From assembly GCA_034434895.1 (NCBI GenBank), contig DAOTYI010000069.1, positions 1 through 16,327 on the forward strand: DNA of 16,327 bases, given 5' to 3'. Position 1 is the stretch's first letter. Each line of letters opens with the position of its first letter. This stretch comes from DAOTXL01 sp034434895. GTDB taxonomy: Bacteria; Chloroflexota; Anaerolineae; JAAYZQ01. Position numbers and translations under genes: made by a program. The notes below the pieces were generated by a model. It worked only from the letters and a program-made list of their open reading frames with translations. It had not been told where the DNA came from and ran no database searches. Of this stretch, positions 6,539-13,956 are shown one piece after another.

Positions 6539-7393
6539 ATGACGAAAAGCAGAGGCAACCGCCCGGCCGAGATCTTTGGCTACCTGGTCGGAGACCAATC
6601 CACAGAAGCCCGAATCACCCGCGAGAAACACTTTTGTCCATTCGCAGGCAAACCCTGTAACAAAAAAAGCCGGTTGATCACCTTCCCTTTTGGTGTCTGT
6701 ACAGTGGAGTGTCGTGGTCAGATTCACACGGTTTGCCCCCATCGTTTCGAGGAACGCGGCATGATAGAAAACGTTCCCCGAGTCCTGGAGGACATTGCCC
6801 TGCACTACTTTGGCAATTTCAACAACACCATCCCCTTCGCTGAAGTCAGGCTGCCGAACGTGGGAAGCATAGATTATGTTCTCGTTCGGCATAAACCAAT
6901 GAGGGCAGAAGTGGAAGACTTTGTATCTGTTGAATTTCAATCCGACTCAACGACCAGTACAGGGGAATTGGTTCAGGGGATACGAGACTTCTTTCAGGGT
7001 CATGATGTACAGGCACAAACATACAGATTTGGCATGAATACCTATGATACCATCAAGCGTGCGATCACCCAGTTGATCAACAAAGGTATCGTGTACGAAG
7101 TCTGGAACACCAGGTGTTACTGGGTGCTCCAGGAGTACATCTATGCAAACCTGGTCAATAGGTATGGCTTCAAGGCGGATGGCTTTTCACCCGAACATGC
7201 CTCTCGATTTGCGCTGTACAACCTCGTTCGCCAGGATGGCCGTCTGACACTGCTCCCGAGCCGCTTCATCTCGACCACCGTGGATGAAGTTTACCAGGCG
7301 ATGCGAAATAACCCTGGCCTGCCCAGCAAGGACAGGTTTGTGCAGAGTCTAAATACCAGGTTGCAGGCCGAACTGAGTGTTCGCTTTCGCTGA
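6539..7393 (+). CDS. NotI-family type II restriction endonuclease
   Basis: The 284-residue protein resembles NotI, the eight-base cutter. It has an N-terminal cysteine cluster (Cys33, Cys40, Cys54, Cys58, Cys66) in the place where NotI holds an iron ion with four cysteines. It also has the NotI version of the PD-(D/E)xK active site: Asp112 in GSIDYVL, then Glu132 and Gln134 in VEFQSD, with glutamine in place of the usual lysine and a spacing of 20 residues between the acids. The start codon directly follows the methyltransferase stop, with AAGGGG eight bases upstream, so the two are co-translated. Pairing with a DNA methyltransferase supports a restriction role. The specificity cannot be read from the sequence. 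Family assignment is from motif recognition, without a database search. Confidence 0.8.
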   Translation: MTKSRGNRPAEIFGYLVGDQSTEARITREKHFCPFAGKPCNKKSRLITFPFGVCTVECRGQIHTVCPHRFEERGMIENVPRVLEDIALHYFGNFNNTIPFAEVRLPNVGSIDYVLVRHKPMRAEVEDFVSVEFQSDSTTSTGELVQGIRDFFQGHDVQAQTYRFGMNTYDTIKRAITQLINKGIVYEVWNTRCYWVLQEYIYANLVNRYGFKADGFSPEHASRFALYNLVRQDGRLTLLPSRFISTTVDEVYQAMRNNPGLPSKDRFVQSLNTRLQAELSVRFR

Positions 7394-7399
7394 AGTGGT

Positions 7400-8245
7400 A
7401 TGATCTCCAGCATCCCCGCCTTGCTCCGTGCCCACGGCCTGCACCCCCGGAAGAGTCTGGGGCAGAACTTTCTGACCGACCCGGCCGCCCTGGGGCGCAT
7501 CGTCGCCGCCGCCGACCTCCTGCCCGACGATGTAGTGGTCGAGGTCGGCGCGGGCCTGGGCACGCTGACCCGCCTCCTGGCCGAGCGAGCCGGGCGCGTC
7601 GTCGCCGTCGAGCTCGACGACTGCCTGGTGAAAATCCTTCGCGAGCAACTGGCCGATCTCCCAAACGTCGAGATCCTCCACGGCGACGTTCTCCGGATCT
7701 CCGAAATCCGAGTTTCCAGCTCCCCTCTTCCCCACCTGGGCTACAAAGTGGTGGGCAACCTGCCCTACTATATCACCTCGGCGGTGCTGCGCCGCTTTCT
7801 GGAGCAGGAGCCCCGCCCCCGGCTGCTGGTGGTCACCGTGCAGCGCGAGGTGGCGGAGCGGATCGTCGCCCATCCCCCTGACATGAGCCTGTTGGCGGTG
7901 AGCGTGCAGTTCTACGGCCGGCCGCATCTGGTGGCTCGCATCCCGGCCGGGGCTTTTTATCCGCCGCCCCAGGTGGATTCGGCCGTGGTGCGGATTGAGG
8001 TGGGGGAGCAACCGACCGTGCTCCTGGCCGGGGGGATGGAGGAAGCAACCTTTTTCCATGTGGTGCGAGCCGGCTTTGGCCAGAGGCGCAAGATGCTGCG
8101 CAACGCCCTGAGCGCCGGGCTGGGATTACCCCCGGCCCGTGTGGAGGAGGTACTGACCCGGGCCGGGGTGGACCCTCACCGCCGGGCAGAGACACTCAGC
8201 CTGGAGGAATGGGCAGAGATAGTTCGTCAGCTCGAAAAACACTAA
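7400..8245 (+). CDS. ksgA: 16S rRNA (adenine1518-N6/adenine1519-N6)-dimethyltransferase
   Basis: KsgA/RsmA dimethylates two adjacent adenosines in helix 45 of 16S rRNA late in small-subunit assembly. The 281-residue protein has the signature KSLGQNFL (18-25), the S-adenosylmethionine loop EVGAGLG (48-54), the acidic end of strand 2 in AVELD, the catalytic NLPYY (120-124) and a C-terminal helical domain with FGQRRKMLRNAL. The ATG at 7400 lies six bases after the endonuclease stop; only a weak purine stretch precedes it, but homologues begin close to here. The stop codon TAA lies inside a 22-bp tandem repeat unit, so the last residues (EKH) are repeat-encoded. It may be read from the restriction-module promoter or from further upstream. 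Confidence 0.95.
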   Translation: MISSIPALLRAHGLHPRKSLGQNFLTDPAALGRIVAAADLLPDDVVVEVGAGLGTLTRLLAERAGRVVAVELDDCLVKILREQLADLPNVEILHGDVLRISEIRVSSSPLPHLGYKVVGNLPYYITSAVLRRFLEQEPRPRLLVVTVQREVAERIVAHPPDMSLLAVSVQFYGRPHLVARIPAGAFYPPPQVDSAVVRIEVGEQPTVLLAGGMEEATFFHVVRAGFGQRRKMLRNALSAGLGLPPARVEEVLTRAGVDPHRRAETLSLEEWAEIVRQLEKH

Positions 8246-8287
8246 GGATACGAATGAAAACCACTAAGGACACGAAGGACACAAAGA
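8235..8287. repeat. 22-bp tandem repeat (AAAACCACTAAGGACACGAAGG type) at the end of ksgA
   Basis: Two adjacent units, 8235-8256 and 8257-8278, agree at 19 of 22 bases, with a further partial unit (ACACAAAG) after them. The first unit overlaps the ksgA stop codon. The same motif recurs at 9811-9844 in the opposite orientation and more weakly at 9750-9775. Together they surround the HMG-CoA reductase gene. No protein sense is apparent. Confidence 0.75.
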
Positions 8288-8305
8288 ATTAAGGATGCAA
8301 GTCTG

Positions 8306-9595
8306 TCAACCGGAGCTTTTCCCCATCTCGGCCAGAATTTCCTGCGCCCGGTCGAGGCGGATGGCGCGCTCCCTCACCAGTCGGGCGGCGACCTCCGCCA
8401 CCTGATCACCGCTGGCTCCGGCGGCGATGGCGATCTGCCGGGCGTGAAGGGCCATGTGCCCCCGTTGGATGCCCTCCGTGGCTAACGCCCGCAGCGCCCC
8501 CAGATTCTGAGCCAGGCCCACCGCCGCCATCACCTCTGCCAGCTCGCGGGCGGTCTGCACCCCCAGGATCTTGAGCGCCACCCTGGCTCCGGGATGGACC
8601 CGCGTCGCCCCACCGACCGTGCCCACCGCCAGCGGCAGCTCCAACGTGCCCACCAGATGGCCTGCCCGGTCCCGCGTCCAGGCCGAGAGAGAGGTGTAGC
8701 GCCCGTCGCGGGCAGCGTAGGCGTGCGCTCCGGCTTCGAGAGCCCGCCAATCCTGTCCACAGGCCAGGGCCACGGCATCTATGCCGTTCATGATCCCCTT
8801 GTTGTGCGTCGCTGCCCGGTAGGGGTCCACCGCAGCAAAAGTCCAGGCCTCGACGATTCCCTGCGCCACCTGTTCACCGCTGAATTCGCCAAAAGCAAGC
8901 AGTTCCGGCGGAATGGTGCAGCGGGCGCGGGCCAGCCGCCGGTCGGCCAGGTTCGACAGGATGCGCAGGTGCACCCGTCCGCCGCTGATCTCCTCCACCA
9001 GGGGGGCCAACGCCTCGACCGCGGTGTTGACCGTGTTGGCTCCCATCGCATCCCGCGTGTCGAATAGCAGATGCAGCACCAGCATCGGCCCCAGCGGTGT
9101 GTCGGGGAACAGGCGGACCTCCACCTCGCGCGCCCCGCCGCCCAGCGAGACCACCATCGGATCGGTCCGGTTCGCCGCTTCAAGCAGGCGCTGCTTGTGG
9201 CGCAGCAGTTCAAAGCGAGCGGCCCACGGGTTGGGCAGGTCGAGGATCTGCATCTGGCCGATCATCACCGGTTCGGTGCTATCGGCGGCAAAGCCTCCGG
9301 CCTCCCGCACGATGCGGGCCATAAAGCTGGCCGCAGCCACCACCGACGGCTCCTCGATGGCCATGGGGATCAGATAGTCGCGTCCGTTGATGAGAAAATT
9401 GGGGGCGATGCCCAGGGGCAGGGCGTGGGTGCCGACCACATTTTCGATCATCTGCGCTGCCCGGTCCACACTCAACCCGGCTCCGGCCAACACCCTCTGC
9501 TCCGCTTCGTCCAATCCGGCCCAGCCGGCCACCCGGCCGGCACGCTCCTCTACACTCAGATCATAGAACCCGGGTAAGCGCGAACTCCTGTCCAT
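8306..9595 (-). CDS. mvaA: Hydroxymethylglutaryl-CoA reductase, class II
   Basis: This enzyme interconverts HMG-CoA and mevalonate with a nicotinamide cofactor. The class II form is soluble and used either for isoprenoid synthesis by the mevalonate pathway or for mevalonate catabolism. The 429-residue length fits the class. Catalytic motifs are MAIEEPSVVAAAS (Glu81/Glu82), DAMGANTVNT (182-191), THNKGIMNG (Lys266), GQDWRALEAGAHAYA (Asp282) and GHMALHARQIA (His384). The frame is open for 59 more codons upstream, but the ATG at 9595 is preferred: AGGAGG lies six bases away and the protein then begins, like homologues, with SRLPGFYDLS. No other mevalonate or HMG-CoA lyase gene is in the window, so the direction of use is undecided. 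It is convergent with ksgA, with 60 bases of repeat-bearing sequence between them. Confidence 0.93.
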   Translation of the reverse strand: MDRSSRLPGFYDLSVEERAGRVAGWAGLDEAEQRVLAGAGLSVDRAAQMIENVVGTHALPLGIAPNFLINGRDYLIPMAIEEPSVVAAASFMARIVREAGGFAADSTEPVMIGQMQILDLPNPWAARFELLRHKQRLLEAANRTDPMVVSLGGGAREVEVRLFPDTPLGPMLVLHLLFDTRDAMGANTVNTAVEALAPLVEEISGGRVHLRILSNLADRRLARARCTIPPELLAFGEFSGEQVAQGIVEAWTFAAVDPYRAATHNKGIMNGIDAVALACGQDWRALEAGAHAYAARDGRYTSLSAWTRDRAGHLVGTLELPLAVGTVGGATRVHPGARVALKILGVQTARELAEVMAAVGLAQNLGALRALATEGIQRGHMALHARQIAIAAGASGDQVAEVAARLVRERAIRLDRAQEILAEMGKSSG

Positions 9596-9735
9596 CTCTT
9601 TCCTCCTCTGGATCAGACTCTCCCGCCGGCGGACAAACCAATTGAAATCGGTTAGCCTCTTGGATATTTCAAGCTGGAATTTCTTCCAGGCCTGCGGGAG
9701 GGTGACGGTTGTCCAAAGTCCAGGTCTTAGAGCCG
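9596..9735 (-). other. Upstream region of the HMG-CoA reductase gene
   Basis: Apart from the ribosome-binding site, this segment holds two inverted repeats: CTGGAA-TTTC-TTCCAG centred near 9680 and an imperfect palindrome ACCAATTGAAATCGGT near 9638-9653. Either could be an operator, but I cannot name a regulator and see no convincing -35/-10 pair. The HMG-CoA reductase frame stays open through this segment, which I treat as chance in GC-rich DNA. Confidence 0.3.
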
Positions 9736-9844
9736 GTCTGAAAAGCTTACCCCAAAGACACAAAGGCCACAAAGGAACAGGAAGGAAACGAATAAAAGCC
9801 GCATAGTGCCCTTGGTGTCCTTTGTGTCCTGGTGGTTTTCAGAC
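9736..9844. repeat. Inverted pair of GGACAC-type repeats between HMG-CoA reductase and the membrane operon
   Basis: The left arm (9736-9775) begins GTCTGAAAA and continues with AAAGACACAAAGG units. The right arm (9811-9844) contains CCTTTGTGTCCTGG and ends TTTTCAGAC. The arms are reverse complements with interruptions, about 35 bases apart, so a long imperfect hairpin can form. It lies just after the last gene of the - strand membrane operon, where it could end transcription, but there is no clean T-run. The right arm is the same repeat as at the end of ksgA. Confidence 0.65.
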
Positions 9845-9850
9845 AAGCTC

Positions 9851-11305
9851 TTACCTCAGTGCCTGCGCTGCCCTGTAGACCGGTTCCAGGCAGAGTTGCG
9901 GATAGAGGCCCAGGATCACCGTCAGAGCGGCAAGGAGCAGGACCAGCAGAGAGGCGATGACCGGCTGGCGGGCGATGTCATCGCGGCGGGCCGGGCCGAG
10001 CATGGCGCTCAGGCCGCGCAGCAGCCCGATGACCACACCTGCCGACGAAACCAGGAGGCCGATCAGGGTCAGAACCCAAATCCAATCCTGGCCCGGCGCT
10101 GCTTCGGCCGTGCCCCGGGCGGCCACCAGGGGCTGCGCCCAGGTCCACAACGCCCGGCCGATGGCCCAGTGGGTGGGGAAGCCGGCTGTAAACGGGAACC
10201 CGGCCAGCGACAGGCCACCCAGCATCAGGCCCATCACCGCGACCGGCAGCCGCCGGGCAACCCCCTGAAGTCCGGCCAGATGATCGGTGCTAACCCGGTG
10301 TCGCAGAATGGCCAGCGCCGCTGCCAGCAGGGTCATGGCCACAGCCCGGTTGATCAGGTGCAACAGGGCCAGGCTCAGGCCCTGGCTGCCGCCTGCCGGC
10401 AGGGCCAGCAGCAGGTAGCCCAGGTCACTCAGGGCAGCATAGCCGAACAGCCGCCCCAGGTCACGCTGTACGGCAGCCATCAGTCCACCCGCCGCAGCCG
10501 TCACCAGCCCGACCAGACGGAGCAGGTCGGATATGGCCGGATCTGTCCAGGCGAAAGGCGTGCCTCGCAGAAAGGCCGACGCCAGAAAGAGGGCCATCGC
10601 CTGCCCGGTGGTCAGGACAAAGGCGGTCGCTACAGGCGGAGCATCGGCGGCCAAGGCCGGCAGCCAGGTGCCAAAGGGAAAAAGGCCCAGCAGCAACCCG
10701 AATCCCAGGGCTGCCGGCAGCAATGCCAGGCGAACCAGGTTGGCCGTTTCAGGCTCAAGCGCCGCGCGGTCCACAAGCCACCAGGCAGCCAGCAGGAACG
10801 GCACGGCCAGCAGCGTGACCACCAGATAGCGCTGCCCCCCCCGGACCGAAGCAGACACCCCATCCTGGACAATAAAGACGGCCAGCGTGGCGCTGAGGGC
10901 AAAAATAATGACGGCCAATGAAAAAACTTGAAACAGGGCAACGAGGGTGTACAGGCTCAGGATCACCAGGCTGATGGGGAAAAACAGCCTGCCTTGCGGC
11001 AGCCGCCAGGCGATGAGGGCCAGGACAGCAGCCAGGGCAAACACAAAAGCCAGCCACACCTGCCCTGCCGGATCGAGCACCAGGGTGCGCCCCAGAATGA
11101 CCACCGGCCGGCCAAACGCGACCTCCTGGCCCAGCACAAAGGCCGAGCGGTCCAGGGGCAGGCGCAGGCAGAGGAAAGCCAGGAACGCTGTGATCAACGC
11201 CGCGACAGGCGCGGCCAGGGCGGCCCAACGCCGCACCAGGAATGTGATCCCGGCAGCCAGCAGCGGCAGGGCCAGCAGCAGGATCGGGCCGGGGATGGGG
11301 GTCAT
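9851..11305 (-). CDS. Complex I NuoN/NuoM or Mrp antiporter-like membrane subunit, lacking proton-path lysines
   Basis: A 484-residue hydrophobic protein with about 14 membrane segments and the proton-antiporter fold. The conserved motif PFHxWLPxAHxxAP appears as PFGTWLPALAADAP (210-223), and the loop before the next helix as RDLGRLFGYAALSDLGYLLL (281-300). A late helix reads SLAGFPFTAGF (366-376). In NuoM/NuoN the TM7 lysine follows the PFHxW motif, the TM8 lysine is in IKRLIAY, and HxxNHxxxK carries another. Here the matching positions read Ala/Gln, Gly and Met, and the TM5 glutamate region (FSLAVIIFALS) has no acid. This argues against ordinary proton pumping. The start overlaps the preceding gene by four bases (ATGA), implying translational coupling. 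It is last in a three-gene operon. Exact subfamily is uncertain. Confidence 0.7.
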   Translation of the reverse strand: MTPIPGPILLLALPLLAAGITFLVRRWAALAAPVAALITAFLAFLCLRLPLDRSAFVLGQEVAFGRPVVILGRTLVLDPAGQVWLAFVFALAAVLALIAWRLPQGRLFFPISLVILSLYTLVALFQVFSLAVIIFALSATLAVFIVQDGVSASVRGGQRYLVVTLLAVPFLLAAWWLVDRAALEPETANLVRLALLPAALGFGLLLGLFPFGTWLPALAADAPPVATAFVLTTGQAMALFLASAFLRGTPFAWTDPAISDLLRLVGLVTAAAGGLMAAVQRDLGRLFGYAALSDLGYLLLALPAGGSQGLSLALLHLINRAVAMTLLAAALAILRHRVSTDHLAGLQGVARRLPVAVMGLMLGGLSLAGFPFTAGFPTHWAIGRALWTWAQPLVAARGTAEAAPGQDWIWVLTLIGLLVSSAGVVIGLLRGLSAMLGPARRDDIARQPVIASLLVLLLAALTVILGLYPQLCLEPVYRAAQALR

Positions 11306-11979
11306 GATTCTGCCTCTTCTTCGTCGAGCGGACGGGCGCCCAGGCTGTGAACCGTCGCCAGGTAGGAGAAGGCCAGCGCCGCCAGCAGGATCAGCGCCCC
11401 CAGAAAGCCGGTGACCGCCAGGCTGGGCTCCAGGCCGGTGTACACCAGGTCGAATCCGGTCAGGAAGGTCAGCACCGCCGGGGCAACGCGCAGCGGCTCT
11501 TCACCCAGAACCAACCCCGCCACCCCCATCCCTCCCAGCCACAGGGCTGCAAAGACGATATCGGCGGGCACCAGCGGGCTGTGGTAGAGATCGAACAGAC
11601 GCATGACGGCCAGGGCTACCAACAGGACCACCAGCAGGCGCAACGGCAGGCCCAGCGGCCCGGCCCCCCAGCCGATGCGCAACCCCAGGATGCGCCGGCC
11701 CATCCTTTCAATTTCCGGCTGTCCCTTCAGCTCCTGGATGTGCCGGGCGGTCAGGTAGAGGATCGAGACCGCCAGGACGCCGGCCAGAATCTTGGCCAGG
11801 GCCACTTCGGGCTGGATGAAGCGGGTGAGAGCTGCCCCCAGCAAGAGGTACTGGACCAGCAGGCCGGTCAGCGCCAGCCGCCAGTCTGACGTGAGAAAGA
11901 TGGTGATGGCGGCCAGGAGCAGGCCGGCCAGGGCCGGGAGGCCGGCCAGAAAGGCCAGGAGATCTGCCAGTGCATCCAT
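11302..11979 (-). CDS. Small multi-pass membrane subunit, possibly HyfE/NuoK-like
   Basis: A 225-residue, very hydrophobic protein with about seven membrane segments, including a charged cytoplasmic loop (HIQELKGQPEIERMGRR, about 82-98). The C-terminal half (GEEPLRVAPAVLTFLTGFDL followed by two long helices) resembles the NuoK/HyfE pattern of an acidic residue within a helix ahead of two further helices. Its length matches hydrogenase-4 subunit E, and its place between two antiporter-like subunits fits a Hyf- or Mbh-type membrane module. The resemblance is weak, so the call is tentative. GAGGA overlapping the upstream gene's stop codon supplies the ribosome-binding site of the ATG at 11979; the 3' end overlaps the next gene by four bases. 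Confidence 0.5.
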   Translation of the reverse strand: MDALADLLAFLAGLPALAGLLLAAITIFLTSDWRLALTGLLVQYLLLGAALTRFIQPEVALAKILAGVLAVSILYLTARHIQELKGQPEIERMGRRILGLRIGWGAGPLGLPLRLLVVLLVALAVMRLFDLYHSPLVPADIVFAALWLGGMGVAGLVLGEEPLRVAPAVLTFLTGFDLVYTGLEPSLAVTGFLGALILLAALAFSYLATVHSLGARPLDEEEAES

Positions 11980-11986
11980 CGTTTCC

Positions 11987-13756
11987 TCAGCGGGCCGTCA
12001 GAAAGATTGTGGCCAGGGCCAGGATAATGAGCGCCCAACCCCACCAGCCATCCCCCTCGCCCACCCGGCTCAACCAGTAGAGGCCGCCGGCCAGCCCCTT
12101 CCCGGCCCAGGCAGCGACGCGATAGAGCCAGTCCAGGTTGACCGCATCCCGCACCAGATCGAGAAAGCGCCCCAGCCCGCTGCCGGCATGGGCCAGCCAC
12201 AGCCCCAGCAACCAGGGCAGGCTGTAGAGCAACCCCAACCCCCAGACCGAGACGGCGGGCCTTGCCGGCGCTTCAATCATCAGGCGACCGCCCAGGCTCC
12301 CCGCCGAGATGCCCAGCCACAACATCCCCACCGCCAGGGCAAGCAGGGCCAGGAGGCTGGCCGGTCTGGGATGCCGGCCGGCTGCCTGGTGGAAGAAGGC
12401 CCGCAACAGAGTCCACAGCCCGGCGACCAGGAAGGTGTCGGCCAGCAGGGCGGCGATCAGCAGGGCTGACCGTTGCTGGCGGAGCAGTTCCGCATAGAAA
12501 GGCCATCGCCCGATGGCCCCGGCGGTGAGCGGCGCTCCGGCCAGCGAAGCCAGGGCGATGGCCGGCAGCAACGCCTGCCCTGAGCGGAGGCGAAGGGCCC
12601 AGCCGACCTGGCCCGACCACGAACTGCGCCACCGTTCCAACACAGGAATGGCCGTAGCCACAGCAGCGCGCACCTGTTCCCAATGCGTCGCGAGCCACCG
12701 GCCAACCGGCTGTAGCCAATCAGGCCAGGGAGCGGCTTTCTGCGCCAGGTTGCCGTCCCACCAGATGGCCAGAACCGTCAGGGCCACAGCCAGGCTCACC
12801 AGCGGCCAGGGGGCCGATTTCGCCCCGAGGGTCACAAAGGCCAGGGCCAGCCCCACCTGATGGACGGCCAGGCCGGGCCAGGGGCCTGAGCCGGGGGCGA
12901 CCGCTGTCCCGGTGACCGCTCGATCTGCCAGGCGGGTGCCCTCCGCCCAGGCCAGCACCCCCCCGGCCACCAGGGCCATCCCTCCCACCGCCAGCAGCCA
13001 CGGCCGGTCGGCCAGGACGGGGGCCAGGGACTGCACACGGGCCAGCAGATAGAGGCCCAGGCCGGTCGGCAGCACAAAGGTCACGACCTCTTCCGCCGTG
13101 GCAAACCCCCTGGGATGCAGGGGGAAGGCCATCAGGCGCAACAGCCCGGCCAGACCCAGCGGGGTGAGCACTCCGACCGGAAAGGCGCTGGCCGAAAGCA
13201 AGGTGGTGCCCACCTGGCTGCTCATCTGCACCGCGCTCAGAAAGAGCAGCAGCGTGGAGGCCGCACCGGGCACAGCCATCCGCCAGGCAATCCGATCCGA
13301 TGGGCTTGCCGCCGACGCAGCCGTGGCCATCAGCGCCAGGTCCAGCAGGCCACTGCCCAGCGCCAGAGTCAACAGGTCGGCGGCCAGCAGCGTGAGCAGA
13401 CAGCCGGCCAGCGCGATCAGCACCAGGCCATGCCAGGCGGTCCGGCCAGCCCCACGGATGCCCAGCAGGCCGGCAGCCGTACTCCCGGCCAGCAGGATGC
13501 CGACGGCCAGGGACAGAGGATGGGGCCGGAGGGCAGGGCCCAGGCGGAAGAAGGTGACCGGCTCCCAGAGCCATCCAACACGATCCGGCGCACCACCTGG
13601 CAGGGACCACAACGCCGTCAGCGAGGCCACAGCCGCCGCAGCGGCCAGCAGGCGGCGGAGCCAGCCGGGCAGCAGGCGCCCGACCGTCAGCGTGACGGCC
13701 GCTCCCAACAGAGGCCAGACAATGGCCCGCCAGAGAACCGGAATCGAGTCCGGCAT
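11987..13756 (-). CDS. NuoL/HyfB-like antiporter-type membrane subunit, divergent
   Basis: A 589-residue membrane protein with roughly 14-16 hydrophobic segments, first gene of the operon. Family traces are FPLHPRGFATAEE (211-223), in the position of the PFHxWLP motif, followed by VLPTGLGLYLLARV (228-241), where NuoL/M have a lysine-bearing helix, and SLAGAPLTAGAIGRWPFY (404-421), which corresponds to the late SLxGxPxxxGFxxK motif. The C-terminus (VNLDWLYRVAAW and a last helix) recalls NuoL/MrpA. The usual lysines are missing here too. Residues 389-395 (RLRSGQA) come from a dispersed repeat inside the gene. The ATG at 13756 has GGGGAGG just upstream; a promoter lies at 13829-13857. No NADH- or hydrogen-oxidising subunit is present nearby. 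Confidence 0.65.
   Translation of the reverse strand: MPDSIPVLWRAIVWPLLGAAVTLTVGRLLPGWLRRLLAAAAAVASLTALWSLPGGAPDRVGWLWEPVTFFRLGPALRPHPLSLAVGILLAGSTAAGLLGIRGAGRTAWHGLVLIALAGCLLTLLAADLLTLALGSGLLDLALMATAASAASPSDRIAWRMAVPGAASTLLLFLSAVQMSSQVGTTLLSASAFPVGVLTPLGLAGLLRLMAFPLHPRGFATAEEVVTFVLPTGLGLYLLARVQSLAPVLADRPWLLAVGGMALVAGGVLAWAEGTRLADRAVTGTAVAPGSGPWPGLAVHQVGLALAFVTLGAKSAPWPLVSLAVALTVLAIWWDGNLAQKAAPWPDWLQPVGRWLATHWEQVRAAVATAIPVLERWRSSWSGQVGWALRLRSGQALLPAIALASLAGAPLTAGAIGRWPFYAELLRQQRSALLIAALLADTFLVAGLWTLLRAFFHQAAGRHPRPASLLALLALAVGMLWLGISAGSLGGRLMIEAPARPAVSVWGLGLLYSLPWLLGLWLAHAGSGLGRFLDLVRDAVNLDWLYRVAAWAGKGLAGGLYWLSRVGEGDGWWGWALIILALATIFLTAR
12574..12597. repeat. Dispersed CCTGAGCGGAGGCGAAGG-type repeat within a membrane-subunit gene
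   Basis: The + strand core CCCTGAGCGGAGGCGAAGGG is near-palindromic at its ends (CCCT...AGGG) and is read in frame by the - strand gene as LRLRSGQA. From memory, similar CCTGAGC...GAAGG repeats are frequent in Chloroflexota and other genomes and give RSGQA peptides. The window contains one related sequence, CAGCCTGTCGAAGGGG at 15030-15045. It probably inserted into a cytoplasmic loop between helices. Confidence 0.5.
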
Positions 13757-13828
13757 GGCCTCCCCGTTTCAAAGAGTTGCCGCCCCCGGTCGCACCGGGT
13801 GGAACGACGGGCGGGCGGCACGGGGGCT

Positions 13829-13857
13829 ATTCTATCACAAAAGGATGAGGGGAGCAA
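13829..13857 (-). promoter_or_regulatory. Promoter of the three-gene membrane operon
   Basis: On the - strand TTGCTC (13857-13852) and TAGAAT (13834-13829) are separated by 17 bp. The predicted start point, near 13822, leaves a leader of about 65 bases to the ATG at 13756. The -10 box is good and the -35 box moderate. Confidence 0.6.
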
Positions 13858-13872
13858 GCGTCAGTGCAACCG

Positions 13873-13901
13873 TTGACAACCTGTCATAAAAATACTACAA
13901 T
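13873..13901 (+). promoter_or_regulatory. Sigma-70-type promoter of ftcD
   Basis: TTGACA (13873-13878) and TACAAT (13896-13901) are 17 bp apart, close to the consensus. The start point would be about 13908, giving a 50-base leader. The -35 boxes of this and the divergent operon promoter are only 15 bases apart, so the two could compete or share a regulator. Confidence 0.85.
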
Positions 13902-13956
13902 AAGGCCCGGCACGAAAGCGCCTGGCAGCGACGAAGAACGATGGTGGAGAGAGGAG

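Noticed and set aside
9596..9772. 59 extra N-terminal codons for HMG-CoA reductase
   Set aside because: A strong ribosome-binding site lies just before the ATG at 9595, and the extra residues do not resemble the family.
9806..10921. 371-codon open frame on the + strand within the membrane operon
   Set aside because: The translation is almost all Gln, Gly, Arg and Pro, which is the antisense image of Leu/Ala-rich membrane helices. It is not a real protein.
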